Below are positions 32,361 to 45,039 of a stretch of 64,000 nt of DNA, piece by piece. Source of the stretch: Lytechinus variegatus. Lineage: Eukaryota; Echinodermata; Echinoidea; Temnopleuroida; Toxopneustidae. Location of the stretch: NCBI RefSeq assembly GCF_018143015.1, contig NC_054740.1, forward strand, positions 37,822,180 to 37,886,179, given 5' to 3'. How positions within the stretch are numbered: the first letter of the stretch is position 1; the number at the start of each line of letters is the position of its first letter. The notes beneath the pieces are model-generated. The model did no database searches. It saw only the letters and a program-made list of their open reading frames with translations, and was not told the origin of the DNA. Made by a program: the position numbers and the translations under genes.

Positions 32361-32752
32361 TTGGGCGATTCCATGCTAGAGATATCAGCCATTTTCACAA
32401 CATTTTTCAACCTGCTGTCCAAACGAACAAAGAACTTAAATTTGCTTTGTGGTAATATCAAAGTACTACTGGGTGGACATGCAAAACAACTGACAACCAA
32501 CAAAACTGTGTTGTCCATAGGTGAATTAGAGCTTAAACTGTTGCGTGTCGTACGGGACCCATACGACACAACATTTTCACCTATAATTTACCCATAATCA
32601 ATTTTTTATTGTGTTGGTTATTAGTTTTTTTCACATGACTACCCAATATAGGCTTATCATTGACAAACAAAAATAATTTTTTTTGCCCAAACATTCGGCT
32701 AGGAAACTAATGCTGTCAAAATGTCCCGTACGACACGTATGGAATCGCCAAT
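32361..32752. mobile_element. DNA element with GGCGATTCCAT ends and GTCGTACGGGAC motifs
   Basis: TTGGGCGATTCCATGCTAGA at the left is mirrored by CGTATGGAATCGCCAATTTG at the right. Near the right side, GTGTCGTACGGGAC (about 32546) and GTCCCGTACGACAC (about 32723) are inverted copies. It resembles in design the element at 36899-38538. Confidence 0.55.
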
Positions 32753-34485
32753 TTGTGCTTTGTAAGAAATGGGCAGCTTCTTAAAGCTAACTTGTTGCCA
32801 GCTGCAAATCTAGGTGTTAAGTTGAGTGACTTTTGAATAGATTAAAGACACTTCTGCAAGAACATCGAGTACAATTCTTTGATAATTTACACAAAACAAG
32901 GTGGGATATATTACGATTGGTTACAGTTATGTGCATAATGTATTGGCAAGTTCCTGTTGAGTTTTAACAAGTTCAAGGGATACAAACATGTATCCTTGCT
33001 TATTACCAGGACATTATTAATATGATACAACTAAATTCATTTTACTAACCGTGCCCCTCTTCTCCACAAGTTAAATGTGAATTATTTCATGTTTCATTAC
33101 AAGCCAAATAAAAAGCAAATGATATAAAAATTTTCAAAAGACATTTTTATAATGGAAAATGAAAATCCCCTTCGACACCAAACAACTAGAATTGGCCAAA
33201 AAGAGTTGTCATTAAATAGCAGAAACAAAACATTTGACAATTTATGAATAAATTTTGAATCCAACACTAAAGGATAAGAAAATACAAACATAAAAGTTTG
33301 ACAAAAAAAGAACAGAAATACATGGCCTTTTTCTGCAATGTACAGACCACGTCAGAAACAATAAAAAATTCGGACAATGACTGATCATGAGTCCTTAAAA
33401 AATGCATGGAACCCCCTCACAGGGGGGGGGGTTAAAATTACAGAGGGGCAACATTATTCTTGATGACATACATGTATCATTGATCAGTTTGCTGATCGGT
33501 ATAGTTGATGTGAATGTAAACGTTATTTGCTGGTAAGAAATTAATATCGATATTCTCAACCTGTTCTTACTCCAAAGCCCACCCAACAATGGTTTTCATT
33601 CTCATTGTCTTGAGACCATCCTTTTGAAATGTCAAGGCAAAAACCCCAAACAAACAAATACGCTCAAATTGAAAAATGGCGTAAAGTAACGTATAAGATA
33701 TCATGGAATTTAACAAGTGATTAAATAAGTTCAACAACAAAATTATCTACCCACATCAATTCCCATTTTCAATTGAATATTCAATTTCTAAACAGGATTA
33801 TCATTTTTTTTTTATGCAAGTTTGATGTGATGTTAGTTTTCCTAATAGCAAGTTGAGTCCAGGAAGTCCCACTTACTTGACAAATATTTTCCTTCATCAT
33901 GTTGTCATTTCATTTTTTATGACTAATCTTGAGGCCCACAAAAAAGGCTCTGCAGATTTCATATGGGACGAAGACCAACAATTGAGAAGCGATGCCCTGT
34001 ATCCTACCAGACCATGCCACTGAACTTGACAAAATCAAAACACAAGACAATAACAAGAATGTGAAGACTCTGCCTGAGGTTGTAAGATATTCACTTAAAA
34101 GTGATTTTCACGAGTAACCGCCATTTTCCCATAATGCTCAAAACAGTTAATGGGTTCGTTTGTAATTTATTGGTAGATGATACAAATCAAAAAGCATGTC
34201 CAGACACAGTATGGCAGAGCTCTCTGCTTTCCGTTTAACAAAAGTGCAGACCTACTTCCAAATCAAAATTTTCAAAACTTGATAGCAAAGACGAAAAACT
34301 TGAGAAATCATAATTTGAATTAAGTTAACCAATCAGGACTTTGGTTGGGTTTTCTTTTGGGTTTTTTTTGGCAGACAGGATACAGTATTATCTTCTGCCT
34401 CAGTGACATTTTTATTTTGGCAATCTCACACCTGCTTACCAAACATAAGCAAAACTTTGCCAAGTGTTATTTATTGTCACACTAT

Positions 34486-34931
34486 GAGGCCGTTCTCATT
34501 ACGCTTTCTAAAACTAGTTTACTAGAAACCGATTCAGGAAACCACTTTGGAAGATCGCTTTGCTAGCGTTCCCACTTTTTCACACGAAAGTGGTTTTCAA
34601 AATCACTTCACATAAAGCCCTCTTATTGCTATGGAAACGCTCTCAGTGGGATGACACGTTTCGCGCGAAATTCGAAACCGCAGCATAGGCATTCTACACC
34701 TGTAGTGTGGAGTAGCGTGCTCAAAATGTGCGAAGATCGCTTCCAGAACGGTTGTGTCCTCACTTATGCTAAAACCAGTTTAACGACGCAAAGCGATCTT
34801 GAAAACTACATCGTGAGGTGGTTTTCCAAACTGGTTTTGAAGATCGCTTCCAAGACCGCTTTGACCGTTCTCACTACGCGTTAAACTAGTTTCCAGTAAA
34901 CTAGTTTTAGGAACGTAGTGAGAACAGCCTC
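34486..34931. mobile_element. Foldback MITE (GAGGCCGTTCTCA ends)
   Basis: GAGGCCGTTCTCATTACGCT, CTAAAACTAGTTTACTAGAA at the left; TTCCAGTAAACTAGTTTTAG, GTAGTGAGAACAGCCTC at the right. TAT flanks both sides (34483-34485 and 34932-34934). GAAGATCGCTT and AACCACTTTG recur inside. Confidence 0.85.
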
Positions 34932-35439
34932 TATGTCTCTGCCACACTATGTCATTACAAGGCTGTGCAGTGCACAGTGCCCCACCAGGTAGCAAGACGT
35001 ACCTGAAGTAAAAAGAACCTATTTTCGGTTTTACCTTCTTCAGAGTTCTAAATCTCAACTTCTGTTTTCTTAAGCGACCTGTACAAAATCATGTACCTGC
35101 AACTGTGTAATTCTAAATATTCAAATCATATTTCAATGACTTGAGAAATTCATAGGTTTGATTTGCTTGTAGTTCATATTATTTGATGATGCACAAATTA
35201 TTTCATTAGATTTTGTTTTGCTTAATGTTTTTGCTATATTATGAGGTTTGCCCCCCCAAAAAAGTATTTTCAGTTAAATTCTGAATTTTTCCTGAATTCC
35301 ATTAGTCTTCTATACATATTTTTTACTGTTTACTGTTTCAAGGAAAACTGGGGACTTCAATGTAGAATACGTCCTTACTTATCCACGACAGCATTTGGTA
35401 GCAAATATTTAATAATACTATAAAACTGGTAGCTCACCG

Positions 35440-35721
<282 letters not shown>

Positions 35722-35897
35722 CTAAAAATAGTAAAATAATTGTTTCATAAGATCACTAATATCAAGGATAATCCGATTAGCAATTGTCTGGTGATGTCCA
35801 AAAATTGTGTGTGCCACAGAAGAAATCATGAAAATGATGAATTTGAATAAATAATGAATTTTACATAGAGTACACTTTCCATATTAGATCATGATGC

Positions 35898-36237
35898 TTA
35901 AAGGACAAGTCCACCCCAACAAAAAGTTGATTTGAATAAAAAGAGAAAAATCCAACAAGCATAACACTGAAAATTTCATCAAAATCGGATGTAAAATGAG
36001 AAAGTTATGACATTTTAAAGTTTCACTTAATTTCACAAAACAGTTATATGCAAATGAGTAGACTATGACATCATCCACTCACTATTTCTTTTGCATTTTA
36101 TTATATGAAATTTGAAATATTCTAATTTTCTCCTCATTGTCAAGTGATACAACAATTAATTCCTCCCTGAATATGTGGAATTAGCATTGTTTAATACTAT
36201 ATGGTTCAGTCAAGTTGGCCCTTATTGTAAAATCTAT
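35898..36237. mobile_element. MITE family A, copy 2 (half)
   Basis: TTAAAGGACAAGTCCACCCC start, ATTTCATCAAAATCGGATGT and GATGTCATAGTCTACTC-type blocks, ending at GGTTCAGTCAAGTTGGCCC. The matching right half may be 36590-38673 with sequence between. Confidence 0.75.
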
Positions 36238-36589
36238 AAACTAGCACATCAATGATGTTGAGCTCATCCGGCATCTCGCAACGAAATTTAACACAATTCT
36301 AATTTCAGCCCAGCTGACACTGTAGTGAATTATATTGGTGACATAAATTGAGGATATACATGTAGAATTGAAATTGATGAAGAAATGACATAGAAGCATT
36401 TTTTGTGATCTATGAATAAATTTGATATAAAGTAAGCATAAATAACTTTCTAGACAAAATTTCTAAACTCTGTGTAGAACCTTGGTAAACCTCATGTAGC
36501 TCTCAGATGGAACAGAAATAATCAAAATCAATTAACAAATAAATAATTAATTTTTGGAGAGTTTTGAAAATATATGAATAAATTAGCAT

Positions 36590-38673
36590 ATTTGATGAAT
36601 ATTTTCACAAACCAGTGATATGCACAACTAGATGAGTCAGTCAATCATGTCTATCACTCACTATTTCTTTTGTTTTTTATTGCTTGAATTATACAATATT
36701 TCATTTTTTACAGATTTGACAATAAGGACCAATGTGACTGAACCATATAGTATTAAACAATGCTAATTCAACAGCAAGGATTAAATCATTTTATCACTTG
36801 AGAATGAGAAAATTATATTATTTCATATAACAAAAAAAAAATAGTGAGTGAAGGACATCATAGTCTCCTCATTGGCATACCAGTCAGGATGTGCATATGG
36901 GCAATTCCACAGGTTGGTGAACATGAGCTTAAAAATTCAAATTCAATATTTTCTTGAATTTTTCAATAGTTTAAGTCCTTCATACATGATAGTTTCAGGA
37001 ACAAGAAATAAAAAGTTTTTCATATGTACATTATACTTTGGAAAAAATGGTCAAAAGTTGTGTCTTCCATTCTGTACCAAAATACAAGAAAAATAGTGAA
37101 AAATGAAATATGCCTTATTACCATTTTGTTATTGCAACAACATACCACTTTATATATTTCTGAAGTTTAGAAGAGTCAAATTACTTAAAATACACAACAG
37201 CTTTTCAAGTAAATTTGTAGTACTCATTCAAAAATGAATATTGCAACCTACTCAGGTGATGTAACGTGAGTAACCGAAAAACTGACTTTGTTTTCTGAGA
37301 GAAAAATTCTTCAAAGTCAATTGGTGGGATTTTAAATTCTCTTCCTTCAAACAATCTTTGACACAGTGATGACTATCAAAATCATTAAAAAGTACAATTT
37401 TTTATAAAAATGATGAAGAAAAACTGTAACGTGAGTAACTTTGTAACGTGTGTAACCATCATGTAATGTGAGTAACCAGTAAAAATTATTCAGTTAGGTA
37501 ACATTTTCTGTGGGATGTCAAGTTTTAAGTCTCATGGTGAGTTGTGAAGTTATTTTTGATTAATTAAAAGCAAAATGAGGGTACACCTCTTTGATGTGAC
37601 TCTTTGTTCATCAAAATATCAGTGGTCATACAATCACACAAAAAGTTGAATATTAGTAGAAGTATTCACAATGCGAGAGTGCATTAGTAAGACTTGGTTT
37701 CGATTAACCAAACCAAAAGAGTGTTCGAACAACACATTGAATGCCCTTACCTGTAACCCTATCTAGGCCGGGGTATTTTGGAAGTTGATATGGCACGAGG
37801 GGGGGAGGGGTGGGGGGGCCTCCCAGGCCCCCCTTGAGATCTTGGCAATTGGAAGCACGATCACGCCGAAAATTTGCGCGCAGGTTGTCTTGGACATAAT
37901 CTACAATACTTACAGTAATTTATTTAATTTATTGCAAATTGGTATTAAGCGATTATGCTAATTTATGCATAATTAGTAAGCGAAATCATACTTTTCCCTC
38001 TTTCTCCCCAATAAAGCTCCAATTGTTCCAATTTTTGGTATAAAATCTCTTTTTGATGTTCCTAGCAATGAATTTTACATACATTATTGAATTTTTAATG
38101 ACATGTGTGTTGTTAACCATACATGGACAAAATGTAATGTGAGTAACCGTAACATGAGTAACCATATTATCTGCATCCCAAGTAAAATCCATGTGTTCTT
38201 TATTTTTTTAATAATATACAAAGTTTGTCTCCCTAATATACTTCTTTGAAATGGATATAATCAACTTTCATAAAAGCCTTGTATGAGGAGACTTTTCACT
38301 TATGTCGACTTTTCATTTTATGCATGTCCAAATCATGTAACGTGAGTAACCGACACATTCCAAAGATTTGCCAGGAGCATAATAAAATTTCCCAAGTTTT
38401 GTTTTTATACAAAGGATAGTTAGACTGTGTATTTTGTTGTGATTAGGAGATGTTTAGTTCCTATCAATAAGAATGGAGTTACAGCTCCAAGTATGAGTCA
38501 AGGTGTCTCCAAATGTAACGTGAGTAACCGTGGAATAGCCCATATAACTGTTTTGTGAAATTAAGCAAAACTTTAAAATGTCATAACTTTCTTATTTTAC
38601 ATCCGATTTTGAGGAAATTTCCAGTATTATGCTTGTTGGATTTTTCTCTTATTGGGGTAGACTTGTCCTTTAA
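36590..38673. mobile_element. MITE family A, copy 2 (right half) with nested element
   Basis: ACCAGTGATATGCACAACTA..ACTATTTCTTTT and GACTGAACCATATAGTATTA on the left. After the nested element the family right end follows (TGTTTTGTGAAATTAAGCAA, TTACATCCGATTTTGA, GACTTGTCCTTTAA). Confidence 0.75.
36899..38538. mobile_element. Nested DNA element with eight GTAACGTGAGTAACC motifs
   Basis: GGGCAATTCCACAGGTT at the left and AACCGTGGAATAGCCC at the right are inverted. ATAT lies on both flanks. The 15-base motif or a one- or two-base variant occurs at 37261, 37426, 37443, 37463, 38134, 38149, 38337 and 38515, always on the + strand. No convincing coding frame. Possibly a non-autonomous transposon with transposase-binding repeats. 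Confidence 0.6.
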
Positions 38674-38823
38674 CAGGAGTTATACTGTAGGACATTTTGA
38701 ACAGAACAGATATTGCTATATGTACATGTTACTATCATAATTGTTGAATATCAGCAGTAAAAAGCAGTTGGAAATGGTTTAACTCCAAGATGAATGACCT
38801 ATGTTGCAATTGTTAATTTATCA

Positions 38824-38979
<156 letters not shown>

Positions 38980-39129
38980 TCAGAAAATTAAAAATGAGGA
39001 GAAAATCGATTTGAAATGATAAAGTAGAAATTATCTTTTCAATTTCAATTGCAAGCATAATAAAAAAAACAATTACACTTCCATAGGAAAAAAAACCCAC
39101 TGAAATATACAATGAAATGGAATGTTTAA

Positions 39130-39335
39130 CATGTTGGCTAGTACAGTGAACCTAGTCTGCAGGCACAGACCCTGATTGGAACTTTGATCAACAAGTGTGC
39201 CTCCACGCAAAGACTAGCCCATACAAAAACTTGCTGTCCCTGAGCGGGAGAGCCTTCAGTACACAAGGCATGAGTATGCTGCACATTCAGACCCTTAACT
39301 CCAGTGAAGGATTTGCCCAGCAGACTACAGTGAAC
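39130..39335. repeat. Dispersed repeat, shared with 50610-50800
   Basis: GTCTGCAGGCACAGACCCTG, AGTACACAAGGCATGAGTAT and TTTGCCCAGCAGACTA recur in similar order as GTCTGGAGGCATAGACCCTG, AGTACACAAGTCATTGTCC and TTTGCCCAACAGACTA at 50610-50800. Non-coding. Confidence 0.65.
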
Positions 39336-39337
39336 CT

Positions 39338-39506
39338 GGGGAGCATTTCATCAACATTCTTTTTGTTTGGGGGGAAAAGTTGACAGATCTGACACCTTTG
39401 CTTAATTTTGATTTGCTGAGTAGCACTGCGACTACAGTACATGTATGGTAACTGTCAGATAAAACAGGACTTGTTGGATAAAATGTCCAACAAGTCCTTT
39501 CATTAA
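39338..39506. mobile_element. Foldback MITE, family B, copy 2
   Basis: GGGGAGCATTTCATCAACAT start and CCAACAAGTCCTTTCATTAA end. Its right end runs directly into the next element at 39503, which suggests that element A used the TTAA at this end. Confidence 0.75.
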
Positions 39507-40102
39507 ACGGTCAAGTTCACCCCAGAAAATTGTTGATTTGAATTGATAGAGAAAAATCTAACGGGAAATCGCTGAAAATTTCATCAAAATAGGATGTAAA
39601 ATAGAAAGTTATGATATTTCCAAGTTTCACTCATTTTTCAAAAAACAGTGATATGCCCAACTCAGTGACATGCAAATGAGTCAGTCTATGATGGCCTTAA
39701 CTCACTATTTCTTTTTCGACAATATGGACCAACTTGACTGAACCATATACATGTACATGTAGTATTAAACAATGCTAATTGTAGTATTAAACAATGCTAA
39801 TTCCACATGTTCAGAAATTATTGTTGTTTCACTTGACTATGAGGGGAAAATTATAATATTTCAGACATGTATTTCATATAATAAAATACAAAAGAAATAA
39901 TGAGTTGATGATGTCATTAGTCTCCTCATTTGCATACCGACCAGGATGTGCAGACACTGTTTTGTGAAATTATGCGAAACTTTAAAATTACATGACTTTC
40001 TTATTTTACATCCGATTTTGATGAAATTTTCAGTGTTTTGCTCCTTGGATTTTCCTCCTTATATTCAAATCGACTTTTTGTTGAGGTGGACTTGTCCTTT
40101 AA
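39503..40102. mobile_element. MITE family A, copy 3
   Basis: 600 bp between TTAA borders: TTAAACGGTCAAGTTCACCC ... GGTGGACTTGTCCTTTAA. A GTAGTATTAAACAATGCTAA duplication lies in the middle (39759-39800). Confidence 0.85.
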
Positions 40103-40383
40103 ATGCTTCCCCTGGCCCCTATACAAAGTATTGAAACTGGAATATTGAGCAATATAATGGACTAACCTTGTCTGCACATACTAGTACAGTACACATCACA
40201 TGAATCCTATCATGATCACCTGTATCAAACTGCAATGTGTGCATGTATGTGTATGTGTATGTATTATACTAATAATAGAAATTCACTTCCTGACAAGTAT
40301 TCATGCCTAATGCCACAAACCGGTAGAGCTTGAAGTCATTCACCCCTCTTTTTCTACCATAAAAGAATGCATTTATCGCTGTC

Positions 40384-40947
40384 TAAAGGCCCTATCTCAC
40401 CAACGGAGACGTCGCCGCGACAGTCTCCAACTTATCAGGCGCTGCAGTCGCGCAGACGTCACGGAGACAAAAATGGCTTGCGCTCTCACCAAGGAGACGT
40501 CTCGATGGAACGTTTGAAAGATCATACACCTGACTTGGAGCAGGAGGAGGGATATCAGCACGCGTTCAGTCACGTGGTTTCTGAAGTGGGTCAAACAGTG
40601 TGAAGAAGTGTCGCGGAGACGTCTCCGCAATGTATTATAATTTTTTTTGGTCTCCAGCAGGTCTTCGCGATGTCTCTGAGACGTCTCTGAGACATCGCGG
40701 AGACATCGCAGCGACGTCTCAGCAGTCGCGGATATCATTAGTCTCCGAGACGTCGCAGCAACTGATGGAGACTTCTCGGAGACTAGAAACAGTCTCCAAA
40801 AATATTAAACATGTTTAATCTTCTTGCGACTCCTCGGAGACTCTGTAATTTTCATGAGACGTCTCAGAGATGTCGCGGAGACATCTCTGCAACTAGCAAA
40901 ATTTGTAGTCGCGAACTAGTTTCAAGCCCAGTGAGATACCCCCTTAA
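40384..40947. mobile_element. Foldback element rich in GAGACGTCTC
   Basis: TAAAGGCCCTATCTCAC at the left is mirrored by GTGAGATACCCCCTTAA at the right. The inside is built of GGAGACGTCTC, GTCTCCGAGACGTC and TCGCGGAGAC pieces in both orientations, with a CGCG-rich, high-GC composition unlike its surroundings. Confidence 0.75.
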
Positions 40948-41025
40948 AATAACTGGAAGAATGTACAATGCACTGAAAAAGCTGAGGTAATGGAAACCAA
41001 CTATTCAATTCAATTCAAAATTTAT

Positions 41026-41500
41026 TTCAATCAATCAATCATAATAATACAATATACAAATTAGATAAAAACATGGGATTGGGAGCCCCTGGAAGTTTTC
41101 ATTTAAAAAAAAAATTGTTGTTGGGGCACCACCATGATACAATTAGATAAAAATAAATATAAGACATACATAAAAAGGGAACAACAAATAACATTGAAAT
41201 ACAATTTTAAAAAAACAGAGAAAAAGGAAACAATGGGCTAAGGGAAATAACAAGCAATCTGGAAGTAATAATTGTACATCATAGTGACCTACAGTGTGCT
41301 ATTGGCAGGAGTTTTCATACTGAGAGAAAAATTCAACTTTCAGAAGTTTTTAAAACTTACTTAGAGTTTTATTTTGTTTAATATCATTATTTAAATCATT
41401 CCACAGCTTGATTCCTCTACAATGTAGAGAATTTGGGGAAATTTTAGTTTTTGGAAGATATTGGTGAAGATCTGCCGAACTACAGTAATTGAAAGCAATC
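41026..41500 (-). mobile_element. LINE 3' end (CR1/Jockey-like), decayed
   Basis: On the minus strand from about 41500 to 41300: LPKTKISPNSLHCRGIKLWN, DLNNDIKQNKTLSKF, an in-frame TAA, then KLLKVEFFSQYENSCQ and TAG (41300-41302). RG.KLWN followed by F..LK is the usual reverse-transcriptase C-terminus of CR1/Jockey-type LINEs. A tail with ATTGAATTGAATT lies at 41010-41060. 5'-truncated. Confidence 0.7.
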
Positions 41501-42846
41501 ATTCATTATGCATGTACAGCTGTGATCAAAGGTTAGTGAACCCCACCAAAAAATGCACTCCTTCATACTGAGGGTTGAAATTTGACAACAACACTACGAT
41601 TTTCGGCAAAAAGTAACAAACTTTAAAGGTATTGTTTAACTTTGTGTGCAGCCGATTTGAAAAATTCTCAAACCAAGATGAAATATGTGCACAAGTGCAT
41701 GTATTAGAACTATAAACCCTGAAAACAATCATTATTGAGAATGAAAAAGCGAACACTACAAGGCAAACCCTGATTTTGTAAATAGGCATCTTATAGACAC
41801 CTAAATATACACATAAGTGTATGGAATGAAAGTAAGATGGTGTTTCCGGTCACTTTATATTTCAATTTTAGAAGCACTTAATAATTATTTTCAACCGCAA
41901 TTTTTGTGGGCTTCATTTACATATCACAGACACAGGTGACAAGTGTGACCTTCTAGCTCAGATTTTTTAAAGTCAAAACAATGTTAACCAATCACTTTAA
42001 CCCTACTTTAATATCAGGGGGGTGAATATTGACCCCCTCAATGAATTTTGTCAGTACGCTGCCGCACAAAATTTTTGGACTGCGCTGCTCAGCGACTTTT
42101 ACTTTCAAGTCTTGCGCATCTTTTGAGACCAAATTTGTGGTGCAAGGATTTTGCAAGTGCATGTCAGACCCAATGTTGCTCAAAAACTTGATACCATTTT
42201 CAAAGTCAATGCAAATTGTGTTTTCAATCAAGACGTCATCACGTATGATTATTTTTACTTTTGTTGGTTTAAATGAATTTAAGCTATTTATGATCGAATG
42301 AGGGTCCCCCACAAAGTTCATTGAAAAGCAATATAAAACAATGGTAAAAAAAGTACATCAGAAAGAATAAAAAACAATAAAATACATAGGAAATTGATTA
42401 TGTTTTGGCATTTTCTTACATGTATTATGTATATACATGTATGTGTTAGAAATATAATAACTGATATTTTCACCAAAAAGTAGCATTCTACTAGCTATAT
42501 AAAGTGAATTAAAGACAAAAAATTGACCCCCCCCCCTCCTATCCTAGTCTGAAATAGCCAGGCTAAATTAAGACTACCGGTAATGAATGTAACATTTTAT
42601 CACCCGACTTCATAATTAAATATCTAAAACCTGGAAGAATTCTAACATTTTAAACATGTTAATTTTTTGGTGGTTTCACTAACTTTATACCACTTTATAC
42701 CACTGTATAACATTGCATCACTGTCCTACATGAACATGTACATGTATATTCATATATTTGAATGTATTTCTTTATACCAATGAGACAAAAATACATGTGA
42801 CTTTCCAAATATGGAAATTCATGCTTATAAATCATGCTTGTATTAC
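41501..42846. other. Intron, nothing recognised
   Basis: Overlapping open frames on both strands at 41992-42321 have no recognisable protein. Poly-C run near 42527. Otherwise AT-rich. Confidence 0.5.
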
Positions 42847-43442
42847 TTAAAGGTCAAGTCCACCTCAGAAAAATGTTTCTTTGACTGTTAAAATAGATGA
42901 AAATTAAACAAGCACAACACTGAAAATGTCATCAAAATCGGATGTATAATATTAAAGGGAGTTATGAAATTTTTTAATTTTGCTTAATTTTCACAAGACA
43001 ATTATATGCTCAACAAATGAGAGTTGAAGATGTCCCTCACTCACTGTTTTTTTTTTATTGTGTGAATTGTACAATATTTATTTTTTCACAGATTTGGCTA
43101 TAATGACCAACTTGACTGAACCACATAATGTTAAGGCAGTGGTAATTCACATGTTCAGGGAGGAATAAATCTTTTCTTCACATGACAATGAGGAAGAAAT
43201 TAAAATATTTCATATAATGAAATACAAAAGAAATAGTGAGTTGGTGACATCATCAGTCCCCTCATTTGTATACCAACAAGGATGTGCATATAAGTGTTTT
43301 AAATTAATCAAATCTTTAAAATTTCATAAATTTCTTATTTCACATGTACTTCCAATTTTTATGAAGTTTTCAGTGTTATGCTTGTTGGATTTTTCTCCTT
43401 TTATCCAAGTCAACTTTTTGTTGGGGTGAACTTTTCCTTTAA
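42847..43442. mobile_element. MITE family A, copy 4
   Basis: TTAAAGGTCAAGTCCACCTC ... GGGTGAACTTTTCCTTTAA, 596 bp, with the ATCAAAATCGGATGT block and its inverse. Confidence 0.85.
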
Positions 43443-43599
43443 TGATGCATGCATAAAATCAGAATTTGGCTGAAAATCTTCAACAACAAAAAAAAGCTCA
43501 ATAACTGACAAAATTTGGGCCTGGACAATTTCGGGACAGATCATGTATGTTTTATTTTACTGGAGGCATATTCATTCCCTACTGGTACTTTTGGTAACC

Positions 43600-43915
43600 A
43601 AGGGCAATCTGAAAATTATCCTTGAAGATAGAGGGTACACCCCCCTCCATCTCATATCGAATCCCAGCCATGGCGTGATTTCCTTCAGCAAGAAATTCAT
43701 CCACTGTGTGCTGCACTCGACCCAGGTGATGTAAATGGGTACCGGCAGGAAGTAGTTCCTCAAAAAGCTGTGTGCGCCTTAATCGGTTGCCTAGCTTAGC
43801 CGGGGTAATAATAATAGCAGTGCCTTTTTAAAGCGCCATGAGCACCAAAAGGTGGACCTGTGCGCTATATAAGTAGCCACCATTAGTATTATTATCATAT
43901 TATAAAATGGAGAAG
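43600..43915 (+). mobile_element. SINE-like repeat
   Basis: Contains ATATCGAATCCCAGCCATGG, which resembles a tRNA B box, then TTTCCTTCAGCAAGAAATTC, ACTCGACCCAGGTGATGT, CAGTGCCTTTTTAAAGCGCC and GCGCTATATAAGTAGCCACC, with ATTATT-type repeats at and after the end. It fits a tRNA-derived SINE. A box and exact ends are not certain. Confidence 0.6.
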
Positions 43916-45039
43916 ACAGGATGAAATTGTAAGTTATGCATCTCAATTTCCCTTCAGATTTTTTTCTTCTTTTTTTTAAACAAATATGGAGATAGAGCAG
44001 GTGCATGATGGCTGTTATTTTGTGAAAATTATATTTCATTCTTTCAAGATTTCATAGATTACAGTGGAATGAGATCGAAACAAATCCTCATCAAAGTGTA
44101 TCAAACACCTTTCACATAACAAAATTAATCTAATGCTAAGAATGCCTTTATTTGTTATGCATCATTAGATCTAATATCTTTAAAAATTTAATGGAACATT
44201 TGAAAAGAAATGCAAGTAGTTGCAGTAAATACTGATTTCATGAGAAAGTCTGTAAAACAAGGCTTAATTGTCAGTATATCATTGAGGATCTAGACCTGGT
44301 ACAGTTACATAAAACTGAACTTTGTGAAATCTTGAAATCTACGCTGAAAAATGTTCACACTGAAGATCACCAACACAGATAAGCCCACGTGGGACAGTGT
44401 ATTATTATTGCTCTGAATGTCGGCCCGACGCTTGACCGGAATCCTGTGCTTATTTGCTAATTTCTCAGCAATTACACAATTTCTTCCAGAATCCTTTGGC
44501 ACATATTTTTAATTTATACAAACAGGCACTTTGGTCGTTATTTCATTGGATTCTGTACAAACTCATTTTGACATCATTACCACAACTGGCATTTACCTTT
44601 AATAAATGCTGCTTGTGTCTAAATTCTAGTTTTTCAATCTATATCATGGTGTGTTTCATGGTTTTTTGAGTTAAAATACAAGCACTCATCGACATGGTTC
44701 ATCTTAGTTTGAGAATTTTTTTTTTAATCAGCCACTCACAAAGTACAATGATCCCTTTAAAACAAAGAGGGATGAGACCAAATGTGAATCAGACAATTTG
44801 TTTTACAGGTGGTGATTCATTAACAGGGTAAGACCATTAGAGCTGCCACAGGACTTTATAAATGCAGGGGCAAATGAGGCCCAGAATACTGCTATTTTTT
44901 TTTATACGTGAATTTCATGGAATGAAAATATTTTTATTTCTAGAAATTGTGCAAAAACAAAATAACAATTTTTAAAAAACATCAATCACCACAGATCCTG
45001 GGGGCCCAGACGATTTTCGTTTATCAATTGCATACAGGG
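43916..45039. other. Intron, nothing recognised
   Basis: AT-rich; no gene, RNA or clear repeat. Confidence 0.5.

Larger units (their letters stand above)
31698..35439. other. Downstream of the RNF121-like gene, two DNA elements
   Basis: Probably 3' UTR and intergenic sequence for the minus-strand gene ending at 35440. A minus-strand AATAAA lies at 31799-31804, but that would mean a very long UTR. Besides the elements at 32361 and 34486 no gene or RNA was recognised. Confidence 0.45.

Noticed and set aside
37261-38529. CRISPR-like array of GTAACGTGAGTAACC
   Set aside because: Spacing is irregular (from 15 to over 650 bases) and the genome is animal; it belongs to a nested DNA element.
41992-42321. 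Overlapping frames of 109 and 90 codons on opposite strands
   Set aside because: No family resemblance; at most part of an unknown old repeat.
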